A stretch of 64,000 nucleotides of DNA from Paenibacillus alba (GTDB lineage: Bacteria > Bacillota > Bacilli > Paenibacillales > NBRC-103111): assembly GCF_013204855.1 (NCBI RefSeq), contig NZ_JABMKZ010000013.1, positions 1 through 64,000 on the forward strand, given 5' to 3'. The notes under the pieces were generated by a model that worked only from the letters and a program-made list of their open reading frames with translations, was not told the origin of the DNA and ran no database searches. Both the position numbers and the translations under genes were made by a program. Position 1 is the stretch's first letter, and every line of letters starts with the position of its first letter. Shown piece after piece: positions 1 to 8,514 of this stretch.

Positions 1-2
1 AA

Positions 3-152
3 ACATTTGAAGAAGCTTACCAGAGAGTACACACATACATTGAATTCTACAACCAACGGCGTTTCCACGGAAGTCTGCACAAAATGAGTCCAAGTCAGTA
101 CCATGAGGCTTGGAAAGCTAAAAAATTAGAAGCCATAGAAATTTCGGTTTAG
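3..152 (+). CDS. IS3-family transposase OrfB, C-terminal end (cut by window edge)
   Basis: The reading frame is open from the window edge and ends at TAG 150-152. The visible 49 residues contain FYNQRRFHGSL and MSPSQYHEAW, which match the end of the rve integrase core of IS3/IS150-type transposases (motif YN..R.H..L...P..Y). The protein cuts and joins DNA during insertion-sequence movement through a DDE active site that lies outside the window. The truncation is only the window boundary, so whether the element is intact cannot be judged. Confidence 0.85.
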   Translation, partial: TFEEAYQRVHTYIEFYNQRRFHGSLHKMSPSQYHEAWKAKKLEAIEISV

Positions 153-235
153 TGTGTTTAGAGAAATGAGAAAAATGAAAAACTGCGAGAGCGAGAGCAT
201 TTAGCAGATGGACTCCATAATTAAGGGGCCGAACC
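153..235 (+). mobile_element. Probable right terminal region of the IS3-like element
   Basis: Noncoding sequence between the transposase stop and the hairpin repeats. IS3-family elements carry their terminal inverted repeat within about 100 bp of the orfB stop. The GC-rich stretch GGGGCCGAACCG near 224-235 is a candidate end. The left end is outside the window, so the inverted repeat and target duplication cannot be confirmed. Confidence 0.4.
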
Positions 236-343
236 GAAATCGCTAAAAAGGAAGAGGAAATGCCTGCGATTGTGCAGGCTTTTTCAGTAAAATCGCAAAA
301 AAGGAAGAAATGCCTGCAATTGTGCAGGTATTTCCTCCCTTTT
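236..343. repeat. Two tandem imperfect ~52-bp hairpin units
   Basis: Two successive units share 'aaatcgc(t/a)aaaaagga' followed by a hairpin of form TGCCTGC-AATTG-GCAGG (first 'tgcctgcgattgtgcaggc', second 'tgcctgcaattgtgcaggt'). Each ends in a T-rich or CCT-rich tail, so each could act as a terminator. A related hairpin lies at 420-445. They look like a small intergenic repeat family. No ORF with a ribosome binding site covers them. Confidence 0.6.
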
Positions 344-419
344 TGAGCTGAAAACGAAAATGAGCCTTAAATTGATGCATAATCGCAGGAATTTACCAAT
401 TTTCCACATGAATGGAGCT

Positions 420-445
420 AAAAAGATGCACAATTGCATCTTTTT
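420..445. terminator. Bidirectional terminator after the PH-domain gene
   Basis: AAAAAGATGCA, loop CAAT, TGCATCTTTTT: a perfect 11-bp stem whose outer pairs are A/T runs, so it can terminate on both strands. It is placed downstream of the minus-strand gene that ends at 484. Confidence 0.7.
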
Positions 446-483
446 ACTTACTCCAAGTCAAAGGAAGGAAGTCATTCATTGAC

Positions 484-912
484 TTATGAATTAATGCGCT
501 TGCGGTTCTGGCTGGCCAGCGAAAGAATAGCTACATAAAAAGGCTGGAGATTGAACTTTTTGCCAAATTCGAATTTGTAAGCTGCCGTTTTGGCATCATT
601 GGCTTTGTAGTACGGTGAAGTGATGTAATGAATGGTTAATTCGCTGTCGTCAAAGCCGGTGCCGCCAGTTTCCATCGTTACTTCGTAAATAGAGTCGAGC
701 TCAATGGAGGCTACCCGCGTTTTTTTACCTGTCACACCTTGATGATCAATGAGAATAATTCTTTCATCGGTGACGATGAAGCTATCCCGTACCAGCTTAA
801 ATCCGGTCGTTATTCTCTCATTCGGCATGAGATAGATGCCATATTGTCTAGTGAGTTCATCGACGGAAACTTCTGAGAAATTACCTAAAAGTCCATTTAA
901 AAAACCTGCCAT
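484..912 (-). CDS. Bacterial PH-domain protein (PF08000-type)
   Basis: A 142-residue soluble protein with no signal peptide. It resembles the single-domain bacterial pleckstrin-homology proteins (bPH_1, formerly DUF1696): an amphipathic N-terminus (MAGFLNGLLGN), then the beta-rich 'GFKLVRDSFIVTDERIILID' core and a C-terminal helix. I chose the internal ATG at 912 because AGGAGGG sits 5 bp upstream; the longer frame to 933 has no ribosome binding site. Family function is poorly known; such proteins form oligomeric rings in structures. It is monocistronic, with a terminator at 420-445. Confidence 0.75.
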   Translation of the reverse strand: MAGFLNGLLGNFSEVSVDELTRQYGIYLMPNERITTGFKLVRDSFIVTDERIILIDHQGVTGKKTRVASIELDSIYEVTMETGGTGFDDSELTIHYITSPYYKANDAKTAAYKFEFGKKFNLQPFYVAILSLASQNRKRINS

Positions 913-1097
913 TGTTATCCCTCCTCGTTTCATGTTATTCCCATTATTCGACCAAAAGAAGTGGAATCCTTTATCTACTCTCCGTCTTGAGACGGACGGT
1001 TAAGCCTACCAGAGACGGTTATACCAGCGCAAGGATGTTGCTATACTTAGAACAATGAATGTCTGGAGGTCCAGGCAGAGAAGTGAGGGAGCACGAG

Positions 1098-1601
1098 ATG
1101 AGCGGAATGAACTGGTTTAATGGCATGTGGGAAAGCAAAGGCTGGAATCAACGAGAAATTGATTACCAATGGCCCTCATCGTCTTTTCCTATTATTAACA
1201 TTCAAACAGGTGGTTTGGGCAAAGGCAGAAAACGGGTGGCCATTGGCGTTATTGCTGTAGGGGATATTGCGATTGGCATTTTCTCAATAGGGGCTGTCAG
1301 TGTGGGGGTTTTCTCTTTTGGCGCTGTAGCGATCTCTTGGCTGTTGTCGATTGGAGCTGTTGCGATGTCGAGTTATTTGGCAGGCGGCGCTGTTGCCATT
1401 TCGAATTGGTTCTCAATCGGAGCTGTAGCCATTGGGGATACGGCTGTGGGGGCAGTTGCTATCGCTAGGACAGCCATTGGGGCAGTGGGAATTGGAGAAA
1501 CGGCTTATGGCGTTGTTGCGATAGGTCAGCACGGCTTTGGACTAATTCCACTCACCCATGATGCAATCAAATGGATCACAGGATTATTTAAATCCAACTG
1601 A
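1098..1601 (+). CDS. Gly/Ala/Ile hexad-repeat protein, possible beta-helix
   Basis: About 167 residues. After a 35-residue N-terminus rich in Trp (MNWFNGMWESKGWNQ), residues ~50-150 are a run of six-residue imperfect repeats of the kind IGAVAI / VGVVAI, with Gly and small hydrophobics in fixed positions. This pattern could form a stacked beta-helix or a membrane-associated sheet; the repeats are too Gly-rich for typical helices. The start at 1098 follows AGGGAG with 7-bp spacing. I do not recognise a named family and assign no function. Confidence 0.6.
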   Translation: MSGMNWFNGMWESKGWNQREIDYQWPSSSFPIINIQTGGLGKGRKRVAIGVIAVGDIAIGIFSIGAVSVGVFSFGAVAISWLLSIGAVAMSSYLAGGAVAISNWFSIGAVAIGDTAVGAVAIARTAIGAVGIGETAYGVVAIGQHGFGLIPLTHDAIKWITGLFKSN

Positions 1602-1732
1602 ACTGATCTTATGCAGCAAGCTTGCTTCCAACATGCTCCATGCAGGTGATCACTCCCTTTCATGCATATTTACATGCTCCTTTTCTCAACCTATGAAGGA
1701 TTATAATGTGTCTTTAAAGGAGAAGAGAAGGT

Positions 1733-2842
1733 ATGTGGAAAAAGCTCAAAGTAGTGGCACTAGGTAGCATGGTTGTCATGATGGCGACTACGACAGCTTG
1801 TGGGAGTAATCCGAAAAGTTCCAAGCTTTCAGCACCAACGCCAAATTCACCGACACAATCAGGTACAGGCAATACATTAACCCAGAGCTTATCTCAATCT
1901 GGCAGCAACGTAATCCAAAGCGGAAACGATGATGCGGTCCTCCCCATTAAAGTAATTAACAATGTCAATTATGTAGCTGCCAGTGAACTTATTCAAACAT
2001 TAAAGTTCCAGTCAGACTGGGATGCCGCTAATCAGAAGCTGCTCATTGGAGATAATGATGCGAACTACGAATTAACGGTGAACTCAACGAAAGCGATGAA
2101 GGACGGTTCAGACATTCAAGTGAGCCAGCCTTTTATCAAAGAAGGGGACACGACGTATGTACCGGTCTCAGCACTGTCAGACTTGTTTCAGGAAGATATG
2201 TCTTTTGAAATCAGCAAAAATCAATTGAAGATTCATCCCTCGCCTGTAGCGCCTATAGAGAGTGAGGATGCAGCTGATCCTAGCGGCAGAACTAATGAGC
2301 TTGGGTTCGGCGAGGATCCGCAAGATCCATTTAAAGGCGTGAAAAAGAATGAAAGTCCTGTATCCAACAATCTGCTGCTGGAGAATGAGCTTCAGGTGTG
2401 GTCTCCTTTAGGACAAGATCAAGTTGTTCCCGTTCTGAAAAACGTTGATGTTAACGCGATGATTGATAAAGGCGAACAATATTTGGGGGTAAAATATAAA
2501 TTCGGTACAGGTCCCTACCCAGAAACCGGGAAATTCGACTGCTCCACATTTACCCAATATGTATATGGAAAATATGGCATAAAGCTGCAACGATTGGCTC
2601 GTCAGCAAGCGGCTCAAGGCACTTTGGTAAGCCGCAAAACGCTCCGCAAAGGGGATTTAATGTTTTTCTATGTGCCGGGTCGTTTTAAAAGCAACAAAAC
2701 GGTTGGACATGTAGGCATCTACATCGGCAACATGCAAATGCTGCATGCATCCCCGGAGCCTAAAAACGGCGTTCAAATCTCAAATATTGATAAAGCTTAC
2801 TGGAAAGCAACTTTTCTTCGAGCAAAACGGATTGTATATTGA
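1733..2842 (+). CDS. Lipoprotein with stalk domain and NlpC/P60 endopeptidase
   Basis: A 369-residue cell-wall hydrolase expected to cut peptide stems of peptidoglycan. The N-terminus is a lipoprotein signal with lipobox TTAC (Cys23). A Ser/Thr/Gln-rich linker follows, then a copper-amine-oxidase-N-like 'stalk' domain (~63-165). The C-terminal NlpC/P60 domain carries the catalytic residues Cys270 (DCSTF), His326 (VGHVGIY) and His338 (LHAS). AAGGAG precedes ATG 1733. A weak terminator follows. It probably acts outside the membrane, anchored by lipid. Confidence 0.9.
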   Translation: MWKKLKVVALGSMVVMMATTTACGSNPKSSKLSAPTPNSPTQSGTGNTLTQSLSQSGSNVIQSGNDDAVLPIKVINNVNYVAASELIQTLKFQSDWDAANQKLLIGDNDANYELTVNSTKAMKDGSDIQVSQPFIKEGDTTYVPVSALSDLFQEDMSFEISKNQLKIHPSPVAPIESEDAADPSGRTNELGFGEDPQDPFKGVKKNESPVSNNLLLENELQVWSPLGQDQVVPVLKNVDVNAMIDKGEQYLGVKYKFGTGPYPETGKFDCSTFTQYVYGKYGIKLQRLARQQAAQGTLVSRKTLRKGDLMFFYVPGRFKSNKTVGHVGIYIGNMQMLHASPEPKNGVQISNIDKAYWKATFLRAKRIVY

Positions 2843-2853
2843 TCGGTTAGCGT

Positions 2854-2884
2854 CTATCCTTAGGGGTAGGCCTTTTTTTATTTT
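2854..2884 (+). terminator. Rho-independent terminator
   Basis: CTATCC-TTAG-GGGTAG followed by CTTTTTTTATTTT, just after the NlpC/P60 gene. The stem is short (6 bp with one G-U pair) but the U-tract is good. Confidence 0.55.
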
Positions 2885-2959
2885 CTGGAAAATTGAAACA
2901 AATCGACAGTTCGTGCGTTTTATCTAATGTAAAGTCTTGGATGGAGGAGGAATAATTCG

Positions 2960-3181
2960 ATGAATATTACCCTTTACGAAAAAATGGTAGATGGAGAGCT
3001 GCAAAAAATTAGTGATCGTCCCTGGGATGAGCAGCTGATTTCGGCTTTGAATGTGGCTAATTTTCTTCTGGTTAACGGCAAGGAGTATGAAATGATTGAA
3101 GGCAGATTGAATCTGGATTTGAATGTGTTTGAAATTTTATTGGTAACAGTACATTCAGAAGGGGGAGTGAATCGGCCGTGA
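2960..3181 (+). CDS. Small conserved-looking protein, first gene of the ATP-grasp/DUF350 operon
   Basis: 73 residues, acidic and soluble, no recognisable domain. GGAGGAGGAATA precedes the ATG. Its stop overlaps the GTG start of the next gene (GTGA), so the two are translationally coupled and it belongs to the operon running to 6308. Function unknown. Its position at the head of an envelope-linked operon suggests a cytoplasmic accessory role; that is inference. Confidence 0.65.
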   Translation: MNITLYEKMVDGELQKISDRPWDEQLISALNVANFLLVNGKEYEMIEGRLNLDLNVFEILLVTVHSEGGVNRP

Positions 3182-4077
3182 AGCGACCGCTCAAAGTACT
3201 TTCAGCTTCGCTAGGGATTTTGCTTGCCGGCCATTTGCTGCTTCTACCGGCGCATGCCGCGGAGTCTCCGAAGCCGAATGCAGGTTCAGCCAAGCTGGTT
3301 GAATGGTCTACGGATGAGGTGAAAGCGTTTTTCGACCCTGCGCTGGATTGGAGCTTGCCGGTTCCTTCCGCGAAAGGGACGGGGGCTGACTCCTCCACAT
3401 CGGGTGATTCAAGCTCCGGCAGCGGCACGGCACCGATTATCGTGAATCAAGTTAGCGGCGGCAGCGGGTTCGGTTGGGATGATTTGTTATTGTATCATTT
3501 GATTTTTAATACAGTAAGCCCGTATTCTTCGAATAACTGGGGAAGCAATCATCGCTCTTCTTATTATCGTTCTAATACACCGTATGTGAGCAAAACGTAC
3601 CAACCAAGCACATTCACGAATCGTTCCACAACCAAAGCTCCGACAACATCAAGCGGAACAGGAACGTTTACGACGAATAAATCATCAACAGCAAAATCGG
3701 GTTCGACAACGGCCAATACACCGAGTACTGCTTCAGGTTCATCTTCTGGGACAAAAGGAACTTCAGGCACTTCAGGAACTTCGGGAACTTCGGGAACTTC
3801 AGGAGCTGCAGGAACTTCAGGGACAAAAAGCACCTCAGGCACTTCAGGAGCTGCAGGAACTTCAGACACCGCAGGAACTTCAGGAACAAAAGGAACCTCA
3901 GGAACCTCAGGAACCTCAGGGTCCAAAGGTTCTTCGACGAATTCAGGCTCTTCGGGATCGGTCAGCAGCAGTGGAACGTCGTCTTCCAAATCGACTTCAA
4001 CGTCTTCCGGCAGTATTGGCGGCAAATCAAGCGGATTCAGCTCATCCTCTAGTTCATCATCCAGCTCAGGAGGTTAA
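3178..4077 (+). CDS. Secreted low-complexity Thr/Ser/Gly-rich protein
   Basis: 299 residues. An N-terminal signal peptide ([17 protein letters not shown], cleavage near AHA-AES) is followed by a short globular part (~28-130) and a long tail of SGT/TSG/AGTSG repeats that ends in poly-Ser. The tail (nt ~3760-4070) is encoded by repeats of 'ggaacttca' and is probably disordered. It is exported or cell-wall associated. Its GTG start overlaps the previous stop and it is followed 4 bp later by the ATP-grasp gene. The repeat tract is likely to vary in length between strains. Confidence 0.75.
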   Translation: MKRPLKVLSASLGILLAGHLLLLPAHAAESPKPNAGSAKLVEWSTDEVKAFFDPALDWSLPVPSAKGTGADSSTSGDSSSGSGTAPIIVNQVSGGSGFGWDDLLLYHLIFNTVSPYSSNNWGSNHRSSYYRSNTPYVSKTYQPSTFTNRSTTKAPTTSSGTGTFTTNKSSTAKSGSTTANTPSTASGSSSGTKGTSGTSGTSGTSGTSGAAGTSGTKSTSGTSGAAGTSDTAGTSGTKGTSGTSGTSGSKGSSTNSGSSGSVSSSGTSSSKSTSTSSGSIGGKSSGFSSSSSSSSSSGG

Positions 4078-4081
4078 TCTT

Positions 4082-5278
4082 GTGGTGTTTGAAGTGATAG
4101 GATCACCTTCGCCGGATCGACAAGCTCAAGTGGCGAAGCTGGCCGAACTAGGATTTACTTGGGCAGACCTGGAAACCGAGGAATATTGGATTGATCAGAT
4201 TGTGCTGATGGAACGAACATCTTACGATGAATTGATTCACGCTGCGCAATGGCTGTGGCGTGTGTTTGATAAAGCCGTCCGATATGTCATAGGAAGCCGC
4301 ACATTATACAGGCAGTTGTCAATCCCGGAAGTGCTGTGGGATGGGTTGGATCGGCTCCAACCGAACGAAGCGGGCTTTATAAGCCGGTATGCGCGGTTTG
4401 ATTTTACGGTGAATCAGGATGGCCGAATTAAGCTTTTGGAACTAAACGCGGATACGCCAACCGGATATGTGGAAGCGGCGATCGCGACGCCTTGGTTATG
4501 CGGGTCCAAAGGAATCGAGTCCCCCAATCATGCGATGAAAGACCTCGTTCGGGCAGCTTGGGAAATCGAAGCGCCTGACTACGCGGCCTGCACGGCCTAT
4601 GGCGATCATATAGAAGATACAGGGACAATAGACGCGCTGGTAGCACATAGCGGAAGACAGATGACCTGTGTGGACACTCTGGACCTATGGATTGATGAAG
4701 GTGTTGTAAAAGTAGGCAAGGAGCACATCATTACCAAAATGTTTGCGCTTTACCCCAAGGAATGGATGGGAGTAGATGATGGTGGAGAAGCATTCGCCTA
4801 TGCGATAGAGGAGCAGTTCATACAGCTGTTCAATCCTTTACATGCCGTCATTTTGCAATCCAAAGGCTTACAGGCTTTGATTTGGGGCTTGCATGAAGGA
4901 AATGATGCTATCTATACAGCCGATGAACATAAGGCTATTGCAAGTTATATGCTGCCTACCTATACAGAACCGCTGCTCACAAGAGATTACGTGTCCAAAT
5001 CGATGTTCGGCAGAGAAGGCGGTTCCGTAGAGCTTTATGACGCCAACGGAGACATTGAGGTTAAAGATGAAGCTGGATTCGATACAAGTGTATTTTTTGA
5101 GCGTGTATATCAGCAGCGTGCTGATTTGCCGGAGCTTTCTTTTGCTCAGGGGAAGAAGCATTTGTTAACGGGGCTTTTTGTATTAAATGGCACCCCTTGC
5201 GGGCTTTTGGGGAGAGCAGGCGGAATGATTACAGGCAATACGAGTCAATTTGTAGCGATTGGAGTGAAGGCACCTTGA
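4082..5278 (+). CDS. Glutathionylspermidine-synthase-like ATP-grasp ligase (YgiC/YjfC family)
   Basis: 398 residues of the GSP_synth (PF03738) type ATP-grasp domain, without the amidase half of E. coli Gss. Visible hallmarks: 'KLLELNADTPTGYVEAA' near the middle (ATP/Mg loop) and the C-terminal 'GGMITGNTSQFVAIGVK'. The reaction is ATP-dependent amide bond formation; the substrate is unknown in this subfamily. The start is GTG 4082, with AGGAGG at 4068-4073; an earlier in-frame start would overlap the previous gene heavily. In E. coli, relatives (YjfC, YgiC) sit with DUF350 or PspA-like genes, as the DUF350 gene does here. Confidence 0.85.
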   Translation: MVFEVIGSPSPDRQAQVAKLAELGFTWADLETEEYWIDQIVLMERTSYDELIHAAQWLWRVFDKAVRYVIGSRTLYRQLSIPEVLWDGLDRLQPNEAGFISRYARFDFTVNQDGRIKLLELNADTPTGYVEAAIATPWLCGSKGIESPNHAMKDLVRAAWEIEAPDYAACTAYGDHIEDTGTIDALVAHSGRQMTCVDTLDLWIDEGVVKVGKEHIITKMFALYPKEWMGVDDGGEAFAYAIEEQFIQLFNPLHAVILQSKGLQALIWGLHEGNDAIYTADEHKAIASYMLPTYTEPLLTRDYVSKSMFGREGGSVELYDANGDIEVKDEAGFDTSVFFERVYQQRADLPELSFAQGKKHLLTGLFVLNGTPCGLLGRAGGMITGNTSQFVAIGVKAP

Positions 5279-5922
5279 ATAAAAAGCGAATTTGGATGTT
5301 GGTACTTGTCGTTTTTGTACTTTTCCTGATTGCTCGGGCATGCAGCGTTGCTGCGGATAAGAAGCAAGCCGATTCGAGCAAGACGGCATCGGGGGATGCA
5401 GCTAGCGTCAGCGGCGTTACTGGGGAAGTACCTTGGGATTATCAAGTTCGGGAAGCAAAGGTCGGAGATTTATTGGATGGCGACATGGTCTTATTGCCGA
5501 ATAATGAACGTATTTCCAATGATCAGAATTTTGCAACCGGTGAACAGATCTGGGTGTTAAGTTCGATACAGGCGACGATGAAAGCAGATAGTCAAGGTAA
5601 AAATGATGTGACCTTGTCGCAATGGAAGCCCATCAAAACGTTCAAAACGAAAGAGGAAGCGGACAAGGATTTGGCTGAGTTGAAGGTTGAAATCAAGACG
5701 GAGGTCAAGTTGGTTGGTGTCTACAAAACGGAGCTCGATGGCAAATTCCGCTACTTCGCTGTTGTTGAGCTGCCAACTGGGCAGAAAGTGAAGCAGCCGA
5801 TCCCAGAAGAGCGCTATACAGATTTCAAAAGCAAGAAGGATGTGCAAGTGATTTTAGAAGAAGTTCATGATTACAGCAATTATGATCAATCTATGGCGAA
5901 ATTTCGGGGGTGGGCAGAGTGA
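5275..5922 (+). CDS. Membrane-anchored protein of the ATP-grasp/DUF350 operon
   Basis: About 215 residues, starting at TTG 5275 (TTGA overlap with the ATP-grasp stop; GGAGTGAAGG just upstream). An N-terminal hydrophobic segment (WMLVLVVFVLFLIARACS) is either an uncleaved anchor or a lipoprotein-like signal with Cys near residue 20. The rest is a soluble extracytoplasmic domain rich in Lys/Glu. No family recognised with confidence; by position it resembles the YjfK slot of the E. coli yjf operon. Inference only. Confidence 0.65.
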   Translation: MNKKRIWMLVLVVFVLFLIARACSVAADKKQADSSKTASGDAASVSGVTGEVPWDYQVREAKVGDLLDGDMVLLPNNERISNDQNFATGEQIWVLSSIQATMKADSQGKNDVTLSQWKPIKTFKTKEEADKDLAELKVEIKTEVKLVGVYKTELDGKFRYFAVVELPTGQKVKQPIPEERYTDFKSKKDVQVILEEVHDYSNYDQSMAKFRGWAE

Positions 5923-6308
5923 TAGTGTTTAACGTTGTAGTCAGTTTATTCGTGATTGTCCTGCTGCAATTCGGAGGCATGTATATTTTTAGCTTAATGA
6001 CGCCTTATCGTGAAATGGAGGAGGTCAACAATGGGAATGTCGCTGTAGGCATTTCCATGGGGGGCCAGTTTGTCGCAACAGCGATTGTGCTAGGCATTGC
6101 GGCTTATACCAATTCATCCATCTCGCATATGTGCTTATGGTTTGCTGTGGGGTACGTCTGCGTGGTCGCTACTTACTGGGTGTTCGATTGGCTGACGCCA
6201 AGGGTGAAGCTGTCTGATCAATTGAAGCAAGGGAACATCGCGGTTGGCACCCTGCTGGCTGCAGTATATATTGGAATTGCGATTGCAGTCAGCAGTTTAA
6301 TTGTTTAA
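5919..6308 (+). CDS. DUF350 integral membrane protein (YjfL-like)
   Basis: About 129 residues with four predicted membrane segments in two similar halves (each with the pattern '..NG/QGNxAVG...A...IA'), which is typical of DUF350 (YjfL family). I prefer GTG 5919, which overlaps the previous stop (GTGA) and has GGGGG 8 bp upstream. GTG 5910 is also possible. It is the last gene of the operon and ends 10 bp before the convergent HD-GYP gene. Family function is unknown but tied to envelope stress systems in other bacteria. Confidence 0.8.
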   Translation: MIVFNVVVSLFVIVLLQFGGMYIFSLMTPYREMEEVNNGNVAVGISMGGQFVATAIVLGIAAYTNSSISHMCLWFAVGYVCVVATYWVFDWLTPRVKLSDQLKQGNIAVGTLLAAVYIGIAIAVSSLIV

Positions 6309-6318
6309 TTGCTAATTC

Positions 6319-7374
6319 CTATTCGATTGCGATTTGCGTGATTTCGACGTCTTGCAGCTGAGACAGATCCAAGAATTCATTATTGATGTTAATGAGCGGC
6401 CGGAAGAAATCGGAGGGATTCGTCATGACGATCCGCCCGACGCGTCCATCGCTCAGCGACACCTTTTTGCCGATAAAGTTAGGAATCATGTTCCGGATAA
6501 ACACTTGCGTAATTTTCGGATCCAGCTGTCCAAAGCTCATGCGATGCAGTTCTTTCAGAACAATAAGCAGATCACGCTTTTCCTGATAAACACGGTTGCA
6601 GATCATCGCGCTATAGACATCAGCTACCGAAATAATTAAGGAATAGGAATGAATTTCGGTGCTTTTCTTGCGCATGGGATAGCCGGACCCATCCATGCGT
6701 TCATGATGCTGCAAGGCAACAAGGGCTAAGGTATTATCTTTCATTGAACTCTTGATGATTTCGTAGCCATAAATCGTGTGTTTTTGAATTTCATTGTACT
6801 CATCATTCGTCAATTTAGCAGGCTTATTCAGGATATCCGGGTGAATTCTACTTTTACCGATATCATGGAGATAGCCTGCTTTTCCTATATAAAGCGCATC
6901 TTTTTCGCTTTTGTTCATCCACTTGGCTATGTAATAGGAAAGCATGCCGACTTGTACACTATGCTGGTACGTATAGTCATCTTGACTGGTTAAGGAAAGC
7001 AGCAAGGAAACAACGTCTTTTTCTTCCTGAAAGCTGTCAATTAAAGGATTGAAAGCGGACTCAACAACTTCGTTATCAATTAAACCGCCATCTCCTACGG
7101 TAGTGAAGATATCTTTAATGGCTGTAATAGAGTTGCTGAAAGAAGATAATTGCAGGGCATTTGCTTTACGAACGGGAGCTTCACTTGGCTCGTGGCCTGC
7201 TCCGATCGTCGTTCTGGGCAGAATATCTACATATTCGACATTGTGGCGATTGAGCATATGAATATCGCCTGCATCCAAAATAGTTCCAGAGGATAGCAAG
7301 TGAAGGCCTAACGAATTGTAAGAATCGGAAATCAGTTTATCGCCAACGATTAATTGCAAGACATGAATGTGCAT
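6319..7374 (-). CDS. HD-GYP domain protein, probable cyclic-di-GMP phosphodiesterase
   Basis: 351 residues. An N-terminal 'IHVLQLIVGDKL' region (~1-110) precedes an HD-GYP domain (~115-300) with His170-Asp171 in LHDIGK, HHE at 223-225 and GSGYP at 229-233, the metal and GYP motifs of c-di-GMP hydrolases. A small C-terminal tail is reminiscent of PilZ-like or regulatory extensions. There is no membrane segment. AGGAGAGG lies 9 bp upstream of the ATG. It follows moeB by 47 bp on the same strand and may share its transcript. Confidence 0.85.
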   Translation of the reverse strand: MHIHVLQLIVGDKLISDSYNSLGLHLLSSGTILDAGDIHMLNRHNVEYVDILPRTTIGAGHEPSEAPVRKANALQLSSFSNSITAIKDIFTTVGDGGLIDNEVVESAFNPLIDSFQEEKDVVSLLLSLTSQDDYTYQHSVQVGMLSYYIAKWMNKSEKDALYIGKAGYLHDIGKSRIHPDILNKPAKLTNDEYNEIQKHTIYGYEIIKSSMKDNTLALVALQHHERMDGSGYPMRKKSTEIHSYSLIISVADVYSAMICNRVYQEKRDLLIVLKELHRMSFGQLDPKITQVFIRNMIPNFIGKKVSLSDGRVGRIVMTNPSDFFRPLININNEFLDLSQLQDVEITQIAIE

Positions 7375-7421
7375 TGAAGTTCCTCTCCTAGGCCTATAAT
7401 CAGTAGGTATATGGTAATATA

Positions 7422-8492
7422 CTACATCCCAATATAACGGCTGTAAAGACTTTTGGCCTGAATTAAATCATCGGTCCCTTGAATCAAGACACGGCCTCCC
7501 GGGAAAATGACCATATGCAAATCAGGCGCAGCTTGAAACTTTAGAAGGAAGCGATTCTTCTCAACCGGTCCGAGAGGTTTCAAACGCTCTTCCCAATCGT
7601 CAAGCGACTTGGTGGAGGGGACAATAGGTTGGATCTGGACCGAGTTCCGTCCGCATAAGGATTGAATCGTGTCGTTTTCGAGATGTGCTTCCAAATACTC
7701 ATATTGCTGCTTCGCGCAGGCAGGACAATCCGACTTCAATGCGCCATCGACCCGAATAGCGGAGTGCTGATTGAACCATAGGTCCCATTGCTGCATTTTG
7801 AGATTCAGCTGTTCCTTTGCGCCAATAAGCAGTTTCAGGGCTTCGGTGGATTGAAAGGAAGCAACGACATGAATGATGCCGCCAATGACGCCCGCCGTAT
7901 CACAGGTTTCAGCTGTTCCGGCAGCGGGAGCCTGGGTAAACAAGCAGCGCAAGCATGGCGTTTGTCCGGGAATGATGGTTAAGGAGACGCCGCGCGAGGC
8001 AACGGCACCGCCATAGATCCAAGGAATTCCAAGCTTCATGCTCACATCATTAATGAGAAAGCGAACCGAGAAATTATCGGTGCCATCGAGAATTAAATCC
8101 ACATCGCTTAATAAGTCTTCAGCGTTCGTGGAATTGAGATCAGTGACGTGAGGTTCGATGGTAACAAGCGAATTGACGAGCTGCAGCCGTCTTGCGGCAG
8201 CAATAGCCTTCGGTGTTGTTGTGTTAGCGTCTTCCTCATCATACAGCATTTGCCGCTGCAGATTGCTGGTGTCGACGAAGTCGCGGTCAATTAAACGCAC
8301 ATAGCCGATCCCGGCACGTACCATATGATTGGCAAGTACGGTACCAAGTGCTCCCATGCCAACGATGGCGACGCGACTTTCCCCCAGCTTGCGCTGTCCT
8401 TCCGCACCGATCGGGGAAAAGAGGATTTGTCTGGAATAACGGGCATCTACGTGATCTATTTGTTCGTTATCTAAATGTGAATGTGAGTTCAA
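7422..8492 (-). CDS. moeB: MoeB/ThiF-type adenylyltransferase
   Basis: 356 residues. This E1-like enzyme adenylates the C-terminal Gly of a ubiquitin-fold sulfur carrier (MoaD here by context). It shows the nucleotide loop VGMGALGT (~45-52), the SNLQRQ arginine motif, and two CxxC pairs (CLRC ~180 and CPAC ~257) that bind structural zinc. A C-terminal ~70-residue extension replaces the rhodanese domain seen in MOCS3/MoeZ. It lies 22 bp downstream of the moaD-moaE fusion and is co-transcribed with it, which supports molybdopterin rather than thiamin function. Confidence 0.85.
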   Translation of the reverse strand: MNSHSHLDNEQIDHVDARYSRQILFSPIGAEGQRKLGESRVAIVGMGALGTVLANHMVRAGIGYVRLIDRDFVDTSNLQRQMLYDEEDANTTTPKAIAAARRLQLVNSLVTIEPHVTDLNSTNAEDLLSDVDLILDGTDNFSVRFLINDVSMKLGIPWIYGGAVASRGVSLTIIPGQTPCLRCLFTQAPAAGTAETCDTAGVIGGIIHVVASFQSTEALKLLIGAKEQLNLKMQQWDLWFNQHSAIRVDGALKSDCPACAKQQYEYLEAHLENDTIQSLCGRNSVQIQPIVPSTKSLDDWEERLKPLGPVEKNRFLLKFQAAPDLHMVIFPGGRVLIQGTDDLIQAKSLYSRYIGM

Positions 8493-8514
8493 GATGGCTC
8501 ATCTCCAATCGAGT

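Noticed and set aside
3564..4025. 153-codon minus-strand frame rich in Pro/Glu/Val
   Set aside because: Antisense shadow of the Ser/Thr/Gly repeat tail; the repetition keeps stops out.
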